The notes below the pieces were generated by a model that saw only the letters and a program-made list of their open reading frames with translations, did no database searches and had not been told where the DNA came from. Shown in pieces: positions 19,231 to 27,582 of a stretch of DNA of 64,000 bases (positions are counted from its first letter, which is position 1; each line of letters opens with the position of its first letter). The position numbers and the translations under genes were made by a program. This stretch comes from Pseudomonas furukawaii (lineage in GTDB: Bacteria > Pseudomonadota > Gammaproteobacteria > Pseudomonadales > Pseudomonadaceae), in NCBI RefSeq assembly GCF_002355475.1, contig NZ_AP014862.1, positions 3,472,001 to 3,536,000 of the forward strand, given 5' to 3'.

Positions 19231-20142
19231 ATGGCCATCTACACCCGGGAAAGCCTCTCGCAGGAAGTGAAGCCCCGCTGGTCCGTCATCACCTCGCCAC
19301 TGGTCAAACCGGACTGGTACGTCCTGGGCACCCAGGAGCAGGAAATCGACGAGGCCTGGGCGCTGTATTCCAACACCAGGGGCAGCCTGCTCTCCGAACT
19401 CCTGCTGGGCGACATGAAGCTCCGCTCCCAGGTGGAAATCCTGAAGAACTTCGGCACCACCTCCGGCACCGCCACGACCATGGAACGAGGCACCCTGTTC
19501 GAGGCGGGTTCGAGCACCAGGACCATCTCCTCCGCTACCGTGCAGACGTCCGTCAAGCAGTTGCTTCGCCAGAACCAGGCCATGTCCGGAACGGCACAGG
19601 GGGCCATTACGCCGCTGCCCAAGGAGATCGTGGCCGACACGGGCCAGCATTTGCGCAAGGGCAGCGTGCTCAACGATGGCTGGTGGTGGCCCTTCAAGAA
19701 CGACGCCTGGATCCTGGGTGGAGTCCACGGGTTGAAACGGTTTCATCTGGCACTTGCGACCGTTCCTGACGAGTTGCTCTGGGACAAGGCTTCCAAGCGC
19801 CCGCGCGTTCTCGGGAGGGAGCTCCTGGGCCTGCATCTCGCGGGCTACAAGCTGATCGGCCTGCCGGCATGGACCATCAAGAAGACCTGGAATGCCTGGG
19901 GAAAGGAACAGAGCTCGACGACGCCCGTTTCGGCCAAGACCATCCGGGAGTCCATCGGCTTCGTGTTCGCCCCCACGTCAAAGGTAACCGCCGAGAGCCT
20001 GACCTTTACCGGCTATCAGGAGGCGATCAACGCCCTGACCGGCATCGATGACATCAAGAACACCATCCTGAATGAAGCGGAAGCCATCGCCTTCGATGCC
20101 TACGACTTCGACAAGGTGGTTGCACCGCCCGCCACGCTGTAA
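19231..20142 (+). CDS. Unrecognised 303-aa protein
   Basis: I do not recognise this protein. It begins MAIYTRESLSQEVKPRWSVI, without a signal peptide. A Ser/Thr-rich segment (about 75-105) precedes a Trp-rich patch NDGWWWPFKND (around 148-158) and a hydrophobic stretch AGYKLIGLPAWTIKK (about 204-218). The C-terminus is mixed alpha/beta in composition and acidic. Codon usage resembles its neighbours, so it is likely real. It sits between a helicase gene and an oppositely oriented MFS gene, so function cannot be inferred from context. A GGGAG site lies about eight bases before the ATG. Confidence 0.7.
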   Translation: MAIYTRESLSQEVKPRWSVITSPLVKPDWYVLGTQEQEIDEAWALYSNTRGSLLSELLLGDMKLRSQVEILKNFGTTSGTATTMERGTLFEAGSSTRTISSATVQTSVKQLLRQNQAMSGTAQGAITPLPKEIVADTGQHLRKGSVLNDGWWWPFKNDAWILGGVHGLKRFHLALATVPDELLWDKASKRPRVLGRELLGLHLAGYKLIGLPAWTIKKTWNAWGKEQSSTTPVSAKTIRESIGFVFAPTSKVTAESLTFTGYQEAINALTGIDDIKNTILNEAEAIAFDAYDFDKVVAPPATL

Positions 20143-20313
20143 GCGCGCCAAAGGCCGTGTCACCGGACACCGCCGGCACCCTCCGGTGGGTTTCACGCGG
20201 ATGCGCTCGCACCTCGGGGGCTGCGGGACCAGAGGCGAAACCTCGGCGGCGGAGGTACGAGCCCGGCGTGGCCGGGCCGATACCGGGAAAGTGGGCGTCC
20301 GTGCCCGGGAGCC

Positions 20314-21618
20314 TCAGGAGAGTTGCCGCTCAGGCGTGCCCCCGGCGAGGGCCTTCTTTTCCAGTTGGGTGTAGACCACAAGGGTCAGCACCACGCCGGT
20401 GGCCAGCACGGCGGAAAGGAAGTACAGCCCCGACGCCAGGCTGCCGGTGTATTCCTTCAGCGCGCCGATGCCGAACGGCCCTATGTAGCCACCCAGGTTG
20501 CCGAAGGAGTTGATCAGGGCGATGCCGGCCGCCGCGCTGGCGCCTGTCAGGAAGCGTCCCGGCAACACCCAGAAGATCGCCGTGGTGGAGAACAGGCAGA
20601 AGGCGACCAGGCTCAGTGCCGCCAGTTGCAGCACGGGCGAACTCAGCCAGGCACTGAGGAACAGGCCGATGGCGCCGAGCACATAGAGCACCGTCAGGTG
20701 GCCGTAGCGATCATTGAGGCGGTCCGAACTGCGCGGCACCAGGAGCAGGCCGATCACCCCGAAACAATAAGGCACCGAGGAGATGAAGCCGGTAGCCAGG
20801 TCGCTGCCGCCGAACTGGTGCACCAGGGTCGGCAGCCACAAACCCAGGCCGTAGATGCTGAGGGTACCCGGCAGGTACAGCAGCGCCAGTAGCAGCACGC
20901 GGCGATCGGTCAGGGCCCGCAACGGGTTGGCGTGCTCGGTCTGGCCATATTCCCGGCGATCCTTCTCCAGTTCGACGCTGAGCCACTGGCGATCGGAATC
21001 CGACAGCCAGCGAGCATCCCTTGGCGTGTCCGGCAGGTACTTCAGCGTCGGCCAGGCCAGCAGCACGGCCGGTACGCCGATGAGGATGAAGAGCCACTGC
21101 CAGCCGGTCAGCCCACCGAGGCCGTTCAGACCCAGCAACGCTCCCGCCAGCGGCCCGGTGACCATCAGCGCAATGGGCTGGGAAAGGATGAACAGCCCCA
21201 GCACCTTGCCGCGATGACGCACGGGGTACCAGCGGGTGATGTAGTAGAGCACCCCGGGGAAGAAGCCGGCCTCCGCCGCCCCCAGCAGGAAGCGCATGAC
21301 GTAGAAGCTGTAGGCGCCCTGGATCAGCGACATGCCCACCGTGATGGCGCCCCAGGTGATGAGGATGCGGGCGAACCAGCGCCGTGCGCCGTAGCGCTCC
21401 AGCAACAGGTTGCTGGGTACTTCGAAGATGAAATAGCCGATGAAGAAGAGGCCGGCGCCAAAGCCATAGGCCAGGTCGCTGATGCCCAGGTCGGCGTTCA
21501 TGTGCAGCTTGGCGAAACCCACGGCCGAACGATCGATGTAGGCGACGAGGTAGAGCAGGATCAGGAAGGGAATCAACCTGAGCGTGAGCGTGCGAATGAT
21601 CCGAGCTTCCGGATTCAT
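20314..21618 (-). CDS. MFS sugar-acid/anion:cation symporter (ACS family)
   Basis: The 434-residue permease begins MNPEARIIRTLTLRLIPFLI and contains YIDRSAVGFAKLHMNADLGIS and FEVPSNLLLERYGARRWFARI. These are signatures of the anion:cation symporter family, which takes up galactonate, tartrate, glucarate or similar acids. It is divergent from the IlvD/Edd-type dehydratase gene across a 192-bp region that carries a likely operator, so it probably imports the acid that enzyme dehydrates. The ATG at 21618 is chosen; upstream in-frame codons extend into the promoter region and lack hydrophobic character. Confidence 0.88.
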   Translation of the reverse strand: MNPEARIIRTLTLRLIPFLILLYLVAYIDRSAVGFAKLHMNADLGISDLAYGFGAGLFFIGYFIFEVPSNLLLERYGARRWFARILITWGAITVGMSLIQGAYSFYVMRFLLGAAEAGFFPGVLYYITRWYPVRHRGKVLGLFILSQPIALMVTGPLAGALLGLNGLGGLTGWQWLFILIGVPAVLLAWPTLKYLPDTPRDARWLSDSDRQWLSVELEKDRREYGQTEHANPLRALTDRRVLLLALLYLPGTLSIYGLGLWLPTLVHQFGGSDLATGFISSVPYCFGVIGLLLVPRSSDRLNDRYGHLTVLYVLGAIGLFLSAWLSSPVLQLAALSLVAFCLFSTTAIFWVLPGRFLTGASAAAGIALINSFGNLGGYIGPFGIGALKEYTGSLASGLYFLSAVLATGVVLTLVVYTQLEKKALAGGTPERQLS

Positions 21619-21709
21619 GGCGGTTCTCCAGCTTGTTGTTTTTATGGGTCGGTTGTCTCGGTCCGGAGAATGACAGGCACCCCTCTCGGCCAAGTGATCG
21701 AGACAATAT

Positions 21710-21718
21710 AGTAATACT
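21710..21718. promoter_or_regulatory. Palindromic operator candidate in the MFS-dehydratase promoter
   Basis: AGTAATACT is an inverted repeat (AGTA/TACT) inside an AT-rich block between the divergent permease and dehydratase genes. FadR-type GntR regulators often bind such short palindromes. The regulator at 23648-24370 is the natural candidate; this is inference. Confidence 0.4.
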
Positions 21719-21810
21719 TTTTGACGATCAACTATTTAAAAACACACGAACAGGCGGTAGATTCAGCATCACCCCAACGCAATAGTCATACAATAAGAGT
21801 TGACCGTGCC

Positions 21811-23550
21811 ATGAACGAAAAGAAAACCCCGCTCCGCTCCGCCCAGTGGTTCGGCACTGCCGACAAGAACGGCTTCATGTACCGCAGCTGGATGAAGAAC
21901 CAGGGCATCCCGGATCACGCATTCCAGGGCAAGCCTATCATCGGCATCTGCAACACCTGGTCCGAGCTGACGCCCTGCAACGCCCACTTCCGCAAGATCG
22001 CCGAGCACGTGAAGAAAGGCGTGCTGGAGGCCGGCGGCTTCCCGGTGGAGTTCCCGGTCTTCTCCAGCGGCGAATCCAACCTGCGCCCCACCGCCATGCT
22101 CACCCGCAACCTGGCGAGCATGGACGTTGAAGAAGCCATCCGCGGAAACCCGGTGGACGCCGTGGTGCTGCTCACCGGCTGCGACAAGACCACCCCCGCG
22201 CTGCTCATGGGGGCGGCCAGCTGCGACGTGCCGGCCATCGTCGTCACCGGTGGCCCCATGCTCAACGGCAAGCACAAGGGCAAGGACATCGGCTCCGGCA
22301 CCGTGGTCTGGCAGATGCACGAGGCCTACAAGGGCGGCCAGATCAGCCTGGACGAATTCCTCTCCGCCGAGGCCGGCATGTCCCGCTCGGCGGGCACCTG
22401 CAACACCATGGGCACCGCCTCCACCATGGCCTGCATGGCCGAGGCCCTGGGCACTTCCCTGCCCCACAATGCCGCGATCCCGGCGGTGGACTCGCGCCGC
22501 TACGTGCTGGCCCACCTGTCCGGCATGCGCATCGTCGACATGGTCCACGAGGACCTGCGCCTGTCGAAGATCCTCACCCGCGAAGCCTTCGAGAACGCCA
22601 TCAGGGTCAATGCCGCCATCGGCGGTTCCACCAACGCCGTGATCCACCTGAAAGCCATCGCCGGACGCATCGGCGTCGACCTGGACCTGGAAGACTGGAC
22701 CCGCATCGGCAAGGGCACCCCCACGGTGGTGGACCTGCAGCCCTCGGGCCGCTTCCTGATGGAGGATTTCTACTATGCCGGCGGGCTGCCCGCGGTGATC
22801 CGCCGCCTTGGCGAGGCCGGCCTGCTGCCCAACCCGGAGGCGCTGACCGCCAACGGCAAGAGCCTCTGGAGCAATTGCCAGGCCGCACCGCAGTACAACG
22901 ACGAGGTGATCCGTCCGCTGGACAAGCCCCTGGTGGAAGACGGCGGCCTGTGCATCCTGCGCGGCAACCTGTCGCCGCGCGGCGCGGTACTCAAGCCCTC
23001 CGCCGCTACCCCTGCACTGATGCAGCACCGTGGCCGCGCCGTGGTCTTCGAGAACTTCGACGACTACAAGGCGCGCATCGCCGACCCGGACCTGGACGTG
23101 GACGAGACCTGCGTGCTGGTGCTGAAGAACGCCGGGCCCAAGGGTTACCCGGGCATGGCCGAAGTGGGCAACATGGGCCTGCCGCCCAAGGTGCTGGCCA
23201 AGGGCATCACCGACATGGTGCGCATTTCCGACGCCCGCATGAGCGGCACCGCCTACGGCACCGTGGTATTGCACGTGGCGCCGGAAGCGGCCGCCGGTGG
23301 TCCCCTCGCGGCGGTGAGGAATGGCGACTACATCGAACTGGATTGCGCCAACGGCCGCCTGCATCTGGACATCAGCGACGAGGAACTGGCCGGCCGCCTG
23401 GCCGACCTCGAGCCCGACACCAGCGCGAAGCTCTTCGACAGCGGTTATGCCCGCCTCTACGTTGACCACGTGATGCAGGCCGACCAGGGCTGCGACTTCG
23501 ACTTCCTCGTGGGCTGCCGCGGCCACGCCGTGCCGCGCCACTCCCACTGA
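21811..23550 (+). CDS. IlvD/Edd-family sugar-acid dehydratase, L-arabonate type
   Basis: The 579-residue protein is a full-length member of the IlvD/Edd iron-sulfur dehydratases. Cys47 (GICNTW), Cys124 (LTGCDKTTP) and Cys197 (AGTCNTMGTA) are in the positions that bind the cluster. The motif SARMSGTAYGTVVLHVAPEA-like C-terminal segment (RISDARMSGTAYGT) is the substrate region. Its start MNEKKTPLRSAQWFG fits L-arabonate/pentonate dehydratases better than IlvD proper. It would convert an aldonate to its 2-keto-3-deoxy acid. With the AraD1-like and semialdehyde dehydrogenase genes at 27.6-30.3 kb it makes a non-phosphorylative route to 2-oxoglutarate. Galactarate or xylonate remain possible substrates. 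Confidence 0.85.
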   Translation: MNEKKTPLRSAQWFGTADKNGFMYRSWMKNQGIPDHAFQGKPIIGICNTWSELTPCNAHFRKIAEHVKKGVLEAGGFPVEFPVFSSGESNLRPTAMLTRNLASMDVEEAIRGNPVDAVVLLTGCDKTTPALLMGAASCDVPAIVVTGGPMLNGKHKGKDIGSGTVVWQMHEAYKGGQISLDEFLSAEAGMSRSAGTCNTMGTASTMACMAEALGTSLPHNAAIPAVDSRRYVLAHLSGMRIVDMVHEDLRLSKILTREAFENAIRVNAAIGGSTNAVIHLKAIAGRIGVDLDLEDWTRIGKGTPTVVDLQPSGRFLMEDFYYAGGLPAVIRRLGEAGLLPNPEALTANGKSLWSNCQAAPQYNDEVIRPLDKPLVEDGGLCILRGNLSPRGAVLKPSAATPALMQHRGRAVVFENFDDYKARIADPDLDVDETCVLVLKNAGPKGYPGMAEVGNMGLPPKVLAKGITDMVRISDARMSGTAYGTVVLHVAPEAAAGGPLAAVRNGDYIELDCANGRLHLDISDEELAGRLADLEPDTSAKLFDSGYARLYVDHVMQADQGCDFDFLVGCRGHAVPRHSH

Positions 23551-23647
23551 GCCTTCGGGCGCCGGCTCCCCGGCGCCCCGCTCTGCCGAACGCGGCCAGG
23601 GAGCGATGCTATGATGCGCGGCATCATTTCGGACCTGCGCTTCTCCC

Positions 23648-24370
23648 ATGGATTACCAGACACCCAAGCCCCGCAAGAGCATGCACGCCCGCATCGTCCA
23701 GGAACTGGGCATGCACATCGTTTCCGGCCGCTTCAAGCCCGAGGAAAAGCTTCCCCTGGAAGCCACGCTCTGTGAGGAATACAAGGTCAGTCGACCGGTA
23801 TTGCGGGAAGCCACACGCGTGCTGACCGCCAAGGGTCTCGTGTATTCCAGGCCCCGCGTGGGCACCGTCGTGCGTCCGCGCAACGAGTGGCACCTGCTGG
23901 ACCCGGACGTCCTCTACTGGCTGGTGCAGAGCACGCCCCAGAGCGAGTTCTTCAACACCCTGGTGGGCGTGCGGCGGATCCTCGAACCGGAGATCGCCGC
24001 CCTGGCCGCGACCACCGCGACGGACGAGGACATCGCCGCCATCGAGGACGCCTACCAGCGCATGGAAGCCGCCCAGACCCGCGAGCAGATGCTGCAGCCG
24101 GACCTGGATTTCCACCGCGCCATCGCCGAGGCCACCCACAACGACCTGCTGGCCTACATGTGCAACATGCTCTCGCTGCCCCTGCGCGAATCCATCACCG
24201 TCACCAACCTGCGACCCAATACCCAGCAGCTCAGCCTGCCGCGCCACAAGGCCATCCTCACCGCCATCAAGAATCGCGACGCCCTCGGCGCCCGGCATGC
24301 CTCCCTGGTGCAGCTGGACGACACCCGCGTCGCCCTCGATACCGTGATGAACGAACTGACGCCGCTCTGA
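23648..24370 (+). CDS. GntR-family (FadR subfamily) regulator
   Basis: The 240-residue protein has an N-terminal winged helix-turn-helix (about 10-75: GRFKPEEKLPLEATLCEEYKVSRPVLREATRVLTAKGLV). The helical FCD effector domain follows, with the FHRAIAEATHNDLL metal-binding segment (around 158-171). FadR-type regulators with an FCD domain commonly sense carboxylates such as galactonate or 2-keto acids. It follows the dehydratase by 97 bp on the same strand and probably represses the dehydratase and the divergent permease until the sugar acid appears. The ATG at 23648 yields MDYQTPKPRKSMHARIV. Confidence 0.9.
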   Translation: MDYQTPKPRKSMHARIVQELGMHIVSGRFKPEEKLPLEATLCEEYKVSRPVLREATRVLTAKGLVYSRPRVGTVVRPRNEWHLLDPDVLYWLVQSTPQSEFFNTLVGVRRILEPEIAALAATTATDEDIAAIEDAYQRMEAAQTREQMLQPDLDFHRAIAEATHNDLLAYMCNMLSLPLRESITVTNLRPNTQQLSLPRHKAILTAIKNRDALGARHASLVQLDDTRVALDTVMNELTPL

Positions 24371-24422
24371 GGGGCGTCGCGCCCGGCAGGGAACTTGCCG
24401 TGAGGGGCGGGCCCGGGCCTTT

Positions 24423-24439
24423 CCCGGATTTCATCCGGG
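24423..24439. repeat. Short REP-like palindrome
   Basis: CCCGGAT and ATCCGGG flank a TTC loop, followed by GCTAC. This matches the common pseudomonad intergenic palindrome of the GTAGCCCGGAT type. It sits between the GntR gene and the PHA synthase gene, where it may act on the 3' end of the gntR mRNA. Confidence 0.55.
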
Positions 24440-24641
24440 CTACCTACCTCAGCCAGGCGCTGCCCCCACAGGGGTCCCTCCAGCTTGGCCCTCGTACGAA
24501 CGGCCCCTCGTCGGCAAGGCCGGCCCCTGTCATGAAATGAAAACCCGCTGTCGCGCCATGCGATGTGGCCGGGCACCCTCGCGACCTAGAGTCGGCGCCC
24601 TCCCCCAATGGCAGGGCCCCGGGCCCGACACGAGCGTCGCG

Positions 24642-26396
24642 ATGAGCAGATCCCCCCGTACCAGACAGTCCGCGTCCCGCAAACGCCCCCAGGACGAATC
24701 GTCCGCGACCGCCGAACAGGAACTGATCGGCACCGCCAGCCACCAGACGCTCGCCGGCGCCCCCCTGGTCGGCGTGCGCGGCGCGGACCTGGCCGGTTCC
24801 GCCGCGACCCTGCTCAAGGGCGTGGTCAAGTCGCCCCTCCAGGCCGGCAGGCACCTGGGGGATTACCTGAAGGCCCTGGGCGGCATCCTCGACGGCACGT
24901 CCACCCTGGAACCGCCCCCCAAGGACAAGCGCTTCGCCGACCCCGCCTGGCAATCCAATCCCTTCCTTCGCGCCCTGCTGCAGAGCTACCTGGCCGGCCG
25001 CGAGGAGCTGGAGCGCTTCATCGACTCCACCGACCTGGCGCCCCTGGAGAAGAACCGTGCGCGCTTCGTCGCCTCGCTGCTGGCCGATGCGCTGGCGCCC
25101 AGCAACTCGCCACTGACCAACCCGGCGGCGCTGCGCAAGCTGGTGGACACCGGAGGCATGAGCCTGGCGCGGGGCCTGCGCCACTTCACCCGCGACCTGC
25201 TGCACAACCGGGGACTTCCGACCCAGGTAGACAGCTCGCCCTTCACCCTGGGCGAGAACATCGCCAGCGCCAGGGGCGAGGTAGTGTTCCGCAACGAGAT
25301 GTTCGAGCTGCTGCAGTTCGCCCCGACCACGGGAACCGTCTACGGACGGCCGCTGGTGATGTCGCCGCCGCAGATCAACAAGTACTACGCCATCGACCTG
25401 TCGCCGGAGAAGAGCCTGGTCCGCTGGATCCAGGACAGCGGCGTGAACCTCTTCGTCATCAGCTGGCGCAACCCCACCCGCGAGCACCGCGACTGGGGGC
25501 TCTCCGACTACGCCCTCTGCCTGGACCAGGCCGTCGAAGTGGCCCGAAGCATCACCGGCAGCCCTGACGTGAACATGTGGGGCTCCTGCTCCGGCGGCAT
25601 CACCCTGGCGGCCTACCTGGGCTGGCTGGCGGCACGGGGCGAAGGGCACAAGGTGGCCAACACCTGCTGGGCGGTGTGCGTACTGGACATGCCCTCGGCC
25701 CTGGACGACACCACCCTCGGCCTGTTCACCAGCCCCGCCGCCTTGCGCGCGGCCAAGGCCAGCTCGCGGCGCAAGGGCGTGCTCAGCGGCCAGGACATGG
25801 CCCGCATGTTCGCCTGGATGCGCCCCAACGACCTGATCTGGAACTACTGGGTCAACAACTACCTGCTGGGCAACAGCCCGCCCGCCTTCGACATCCTCGC
25901 CTGGAACAACGACACCACGCGGCTGCCGGCGCAACTCCACGCCGACTACCTCGACCTGGTGCAGCAGAATCCCTACAGCAACCCGGGCAGCCTGGAAATC
26001 GCCGGCGAAGCCATCGACATGAGCCGCGTGCAGGTGGGTGCCTACGTGGTGGGTGGCACCACCGACCACATCACCCCCTGGCAGGGCTGCTACCGCACCG
26101 CGCGCCTGTTCGGCGCCGACGCCACCTACGTCCTCTCCAATGCCGGCCACTTGCAGAGCCTGGTCAACCCACCCGGCAATCCCCGGTCCTTCTACTACGC
26201 GGCGCCGGCCCGGGAGGACGACCCGCAGACCTGGCTGCAGAACGCCGGTGAGCGCCAGTCGGGCAGTTGGTGGCCCCATTGGCGCACCTGGATCCAGGCG
26301 CGCTCGGGGGATAGCCGGCCGGCGCCGAAGAAGTTGGGCTCGCGCAAGTACCCGCCCCTCTGCCCCGCTCCGGGAACCTATGTAAGGGAGCACTGA
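24642..26396 (+). CDS. phaC: Class II polyhydroxyalkanoate synthase, orphan paralogue
   Basis: The 584-residue protein matches medium-chain-length PHA synthases along its length: VVFRNEMFELLQF, PPQINKYYAIDLSPEKSL, DMARMFAWMRPNDLIWNYWV. The lipase-like box is WGSCSGGI with nucleophile Cys316; Asp475 (TTDHITPW) and His503 (AGHLQS) complete the triad. It polymerises 3-hydroxyacyl-CoA on granule surfaces. The N-terminal 35 residues are Ser/Arg-rich and unlike the usual PhaC1 start. No phaZ, phaD or phasin gene lies beside it, so it is not the standard phaC1ZC2D cluster; it looks like an extra synthase copy. The start is the ATG at 24642. Confidence 0.92.
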   Translation: MSRSPRTRQSASRKRPQDESSATAEQELIGTASHQTLAGAPLVGVRGADLAGSAATLLKGVVKSPLQAGRHLGDYLKALGGILDGTSTLEPPPKDKRFADPAWQSNPFLRALLQSYLAGREELERFIDSTDLAPLEKNRARFVASLLADALAPSNSPLTNPAALRKLVDTGGMSLARGLRHFTRDLLHNRGLPTQVDSSPFTLGENIASARGEVVFRNEMFELLQFAPTTGTVYGRPLVMSPPQINKYYAIDLSPEKSLVRWIQDSGVNLFVISWRNPTREHRDWGLSDYALCLDQAVEVARSITGSPDVNMWGSCSGGITLAAYLGWLAARGEGHKVANTCWAVCVLDMPSALDDTTLGLFTSPAALRAAKASSRRKGVLSGQDMARMFAWMRPNDLIWNYWVNNYLLGNSPPAFDILAWNNDTTRLPAQLHADYLDLVQQNPYSNPGSLEIAGEAIDMSRVQVGAYVVGGTTDHITPWQGCYRTARLFGADATYVLSNAGHLQSLVNPPGNPRSFYYAAPAREDDPQTWLQNAGERQSGSWWPHWRTWIQARSGDSRPAPKKLGSRKYPPLCPAPGTYVREH

Positions 26397-26534
26397 GGCG
26401 CCAAGCGGCAGACACAGCCCGTCTCCCGGCTTTCGCTGTCGCTTGCGCGGCAGCGGGGCGATACCATGCCCGCCTGCACACACCTCGCGAGGCCGGCGAC
26501 CTACCCGGCCTCCCCCGTTCATCACGGAGCGTTC

Positions 26535-26693
26535 ATGGGAGTCCCGAGCCTGGCGCCGTCCCCGCTGCATCCCGGTCAGGCCAGGCCTGTCGACGGGCTG
26601 CCGGGCCTGTGCCACCACACCAATGTCCTGCCACTGGCCCTCGAATACGGCGAGGCCCGGCTGCGGCGCCGGGAGGAACAGGGCCGATGCTGA
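26535..26693 (+). CDS. Possible 52-aa small protein coupled to the TlpA-like gene
   Basis: A short frame beginning MGVPSLAPSPLHPGQARPVD has a GGAG site five bases before its ATG. It ends with a TGA that overlaps the next gene's ATG (ATGCTGA), an arrangement typical of translational coupling. I do not recognise the product, and its Pro/Arg-rich composition could equally come from non-coding GC-rich DNA. It may be a leader peptide or only a chance frame. Confidence 0.25.
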   Translation: MGVPSLAPSPLHPGQARPVDGLPGLCHHTNVLPLALEYGEARLRRREEQGRC

Positions 26694-27517
26694 CCCTCAA
26701 CCTTGGCCCTCTGGCCCTTGCCCTGCCCCACGTACTGATCCTCGGCAGTTTGTTGCTCGCCTCCCTGGCTGGCTGGTGGACGGGCAGGCGCAGCGGACAG
26801 AACCCCGAACGCTGGCTGTTCCGCCTGCTGCTGGCGGCGCTGCTGGTGGCACGGCTGGCCTTCGTGGTCACCTACATCGAGCATTTCCAGGCCGAGCCCT
26901 GGCGCATCATCGATATCCGCGACGGCGGTTTCATCGCCTGGCCGGGCGTGATTGCCGCGCTATCCCTGGGAGCTCTGCTGCTCTGGCGTCGGACCGAGCT
27001 GCGCAAACCGCTGGGCATCGCCCTGGTGGTGGGATTCGCCAGCTGGGGCCTGGGCCAGCTCACCTTGCAGGCGTTCGAGCGGGGCACCCGCCTGCCGGAG
27101 CTGGTCCTGCGCGACCGCGCCGGCCGTCCCGTCGCCCTGGAAAGCCATCTGGGCCGTCCCTTGGTGGTGAACCTCTGGGCCACCTGGTGCCCGCCCTGCC
27201 GGCGGGAGATGCCGGTACTGGCCGAGGCCCAGTCCGCGCATCCCGAAACGCGCTTCCTGTTCGTCAACCAGGGTGAGTCGGCGGAGGAGGTCCAGCGCTT
27301 CCTGGAAAGCCACGGCCTGTCCCTGGACGCTGTCCTGCTGGACAGCGGCGCGCGCCTCGGCCAGCAGGTGGGTTCCATGGCCCTTCCCACCACTCTCTTC
27401 TACGACGCCGAGGGCCGCCAGGTCGGCAGCCACCTCGGCGAACTCTCGCGGGCGAGCCTGGCCCGTGCCCTGGAATCCCTGGACACGCGCGCCAGGCCCG
27501 GCACCGCGCCCCCGTAG
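26687..27517 (+). CDS. TlpA-like membrane thiol-disulfide oxidoreductase
   Basis: The 276-residue protein has a membrane part of about four hydrophobic segments (residues 1-125, MLTLNLGPLALALPHVLIL onwards), reminiscent of the prolipoprotein diacylglyceryl transferase fold. A TlpA/ResA thioredoxin domain with active site ATWCPPCRREMPVL (Cys168 and Cys171) follows, facing the periplasm. The cis-proline region SMALPTTLFYD lies around residue 228. Such proteins reduce periplasmic disulfides, often for cytochrome c or copper-protein maturation. It lies between the PHA synthase and a REP pair and has no obvious functional link to the surrounding sugar-acid genes. Confidence 0.85.
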   Translation: MLTLNLGPLALALPHVLILGSLLLASLAGWWTGRRSGQNPERWLFRLLLAALLVARLAFVVTYIEHFQAEPWRIIDIRDGGFIAWPGVIAALSLGALLLWRRTELRKPLGIALVVGFASWGLGQLTLQAFERGTRLPELVLRDRAGRPVALESHLGRPLVVNLWATWCPPCRREMPVLAEAQSAHPETRFLFVNQGESAEEVQRFLESHGLSLDAVLLDSGARLGQQVGSMALPTTLFYDAEGRQVGSHLGELSRASLARALESLDTRARPGTAPP

Positions 27518-27572
27518 GAGCGGGCTCGCCCGCGAACCCGTCCGCGCGATTCGCCGGCAAGCCGGCTCCTAC
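27514..27572. repeat. Inverted REP pair
   Basis: GTAGGAGCGGGCTCGCCCGC and, inverted, GCCGGCAAGCCGGCTCCTAC flank a short spacer. This is the classic pseudomonad REP palindrome doublet. It sits between the convergent TlpA-like and dehydrogenase genes and probably blocks 3' exonucleases from both mRNAs. Confidence 0.85.
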
Positions 27573-27582
27573 AGGGTGAAGC

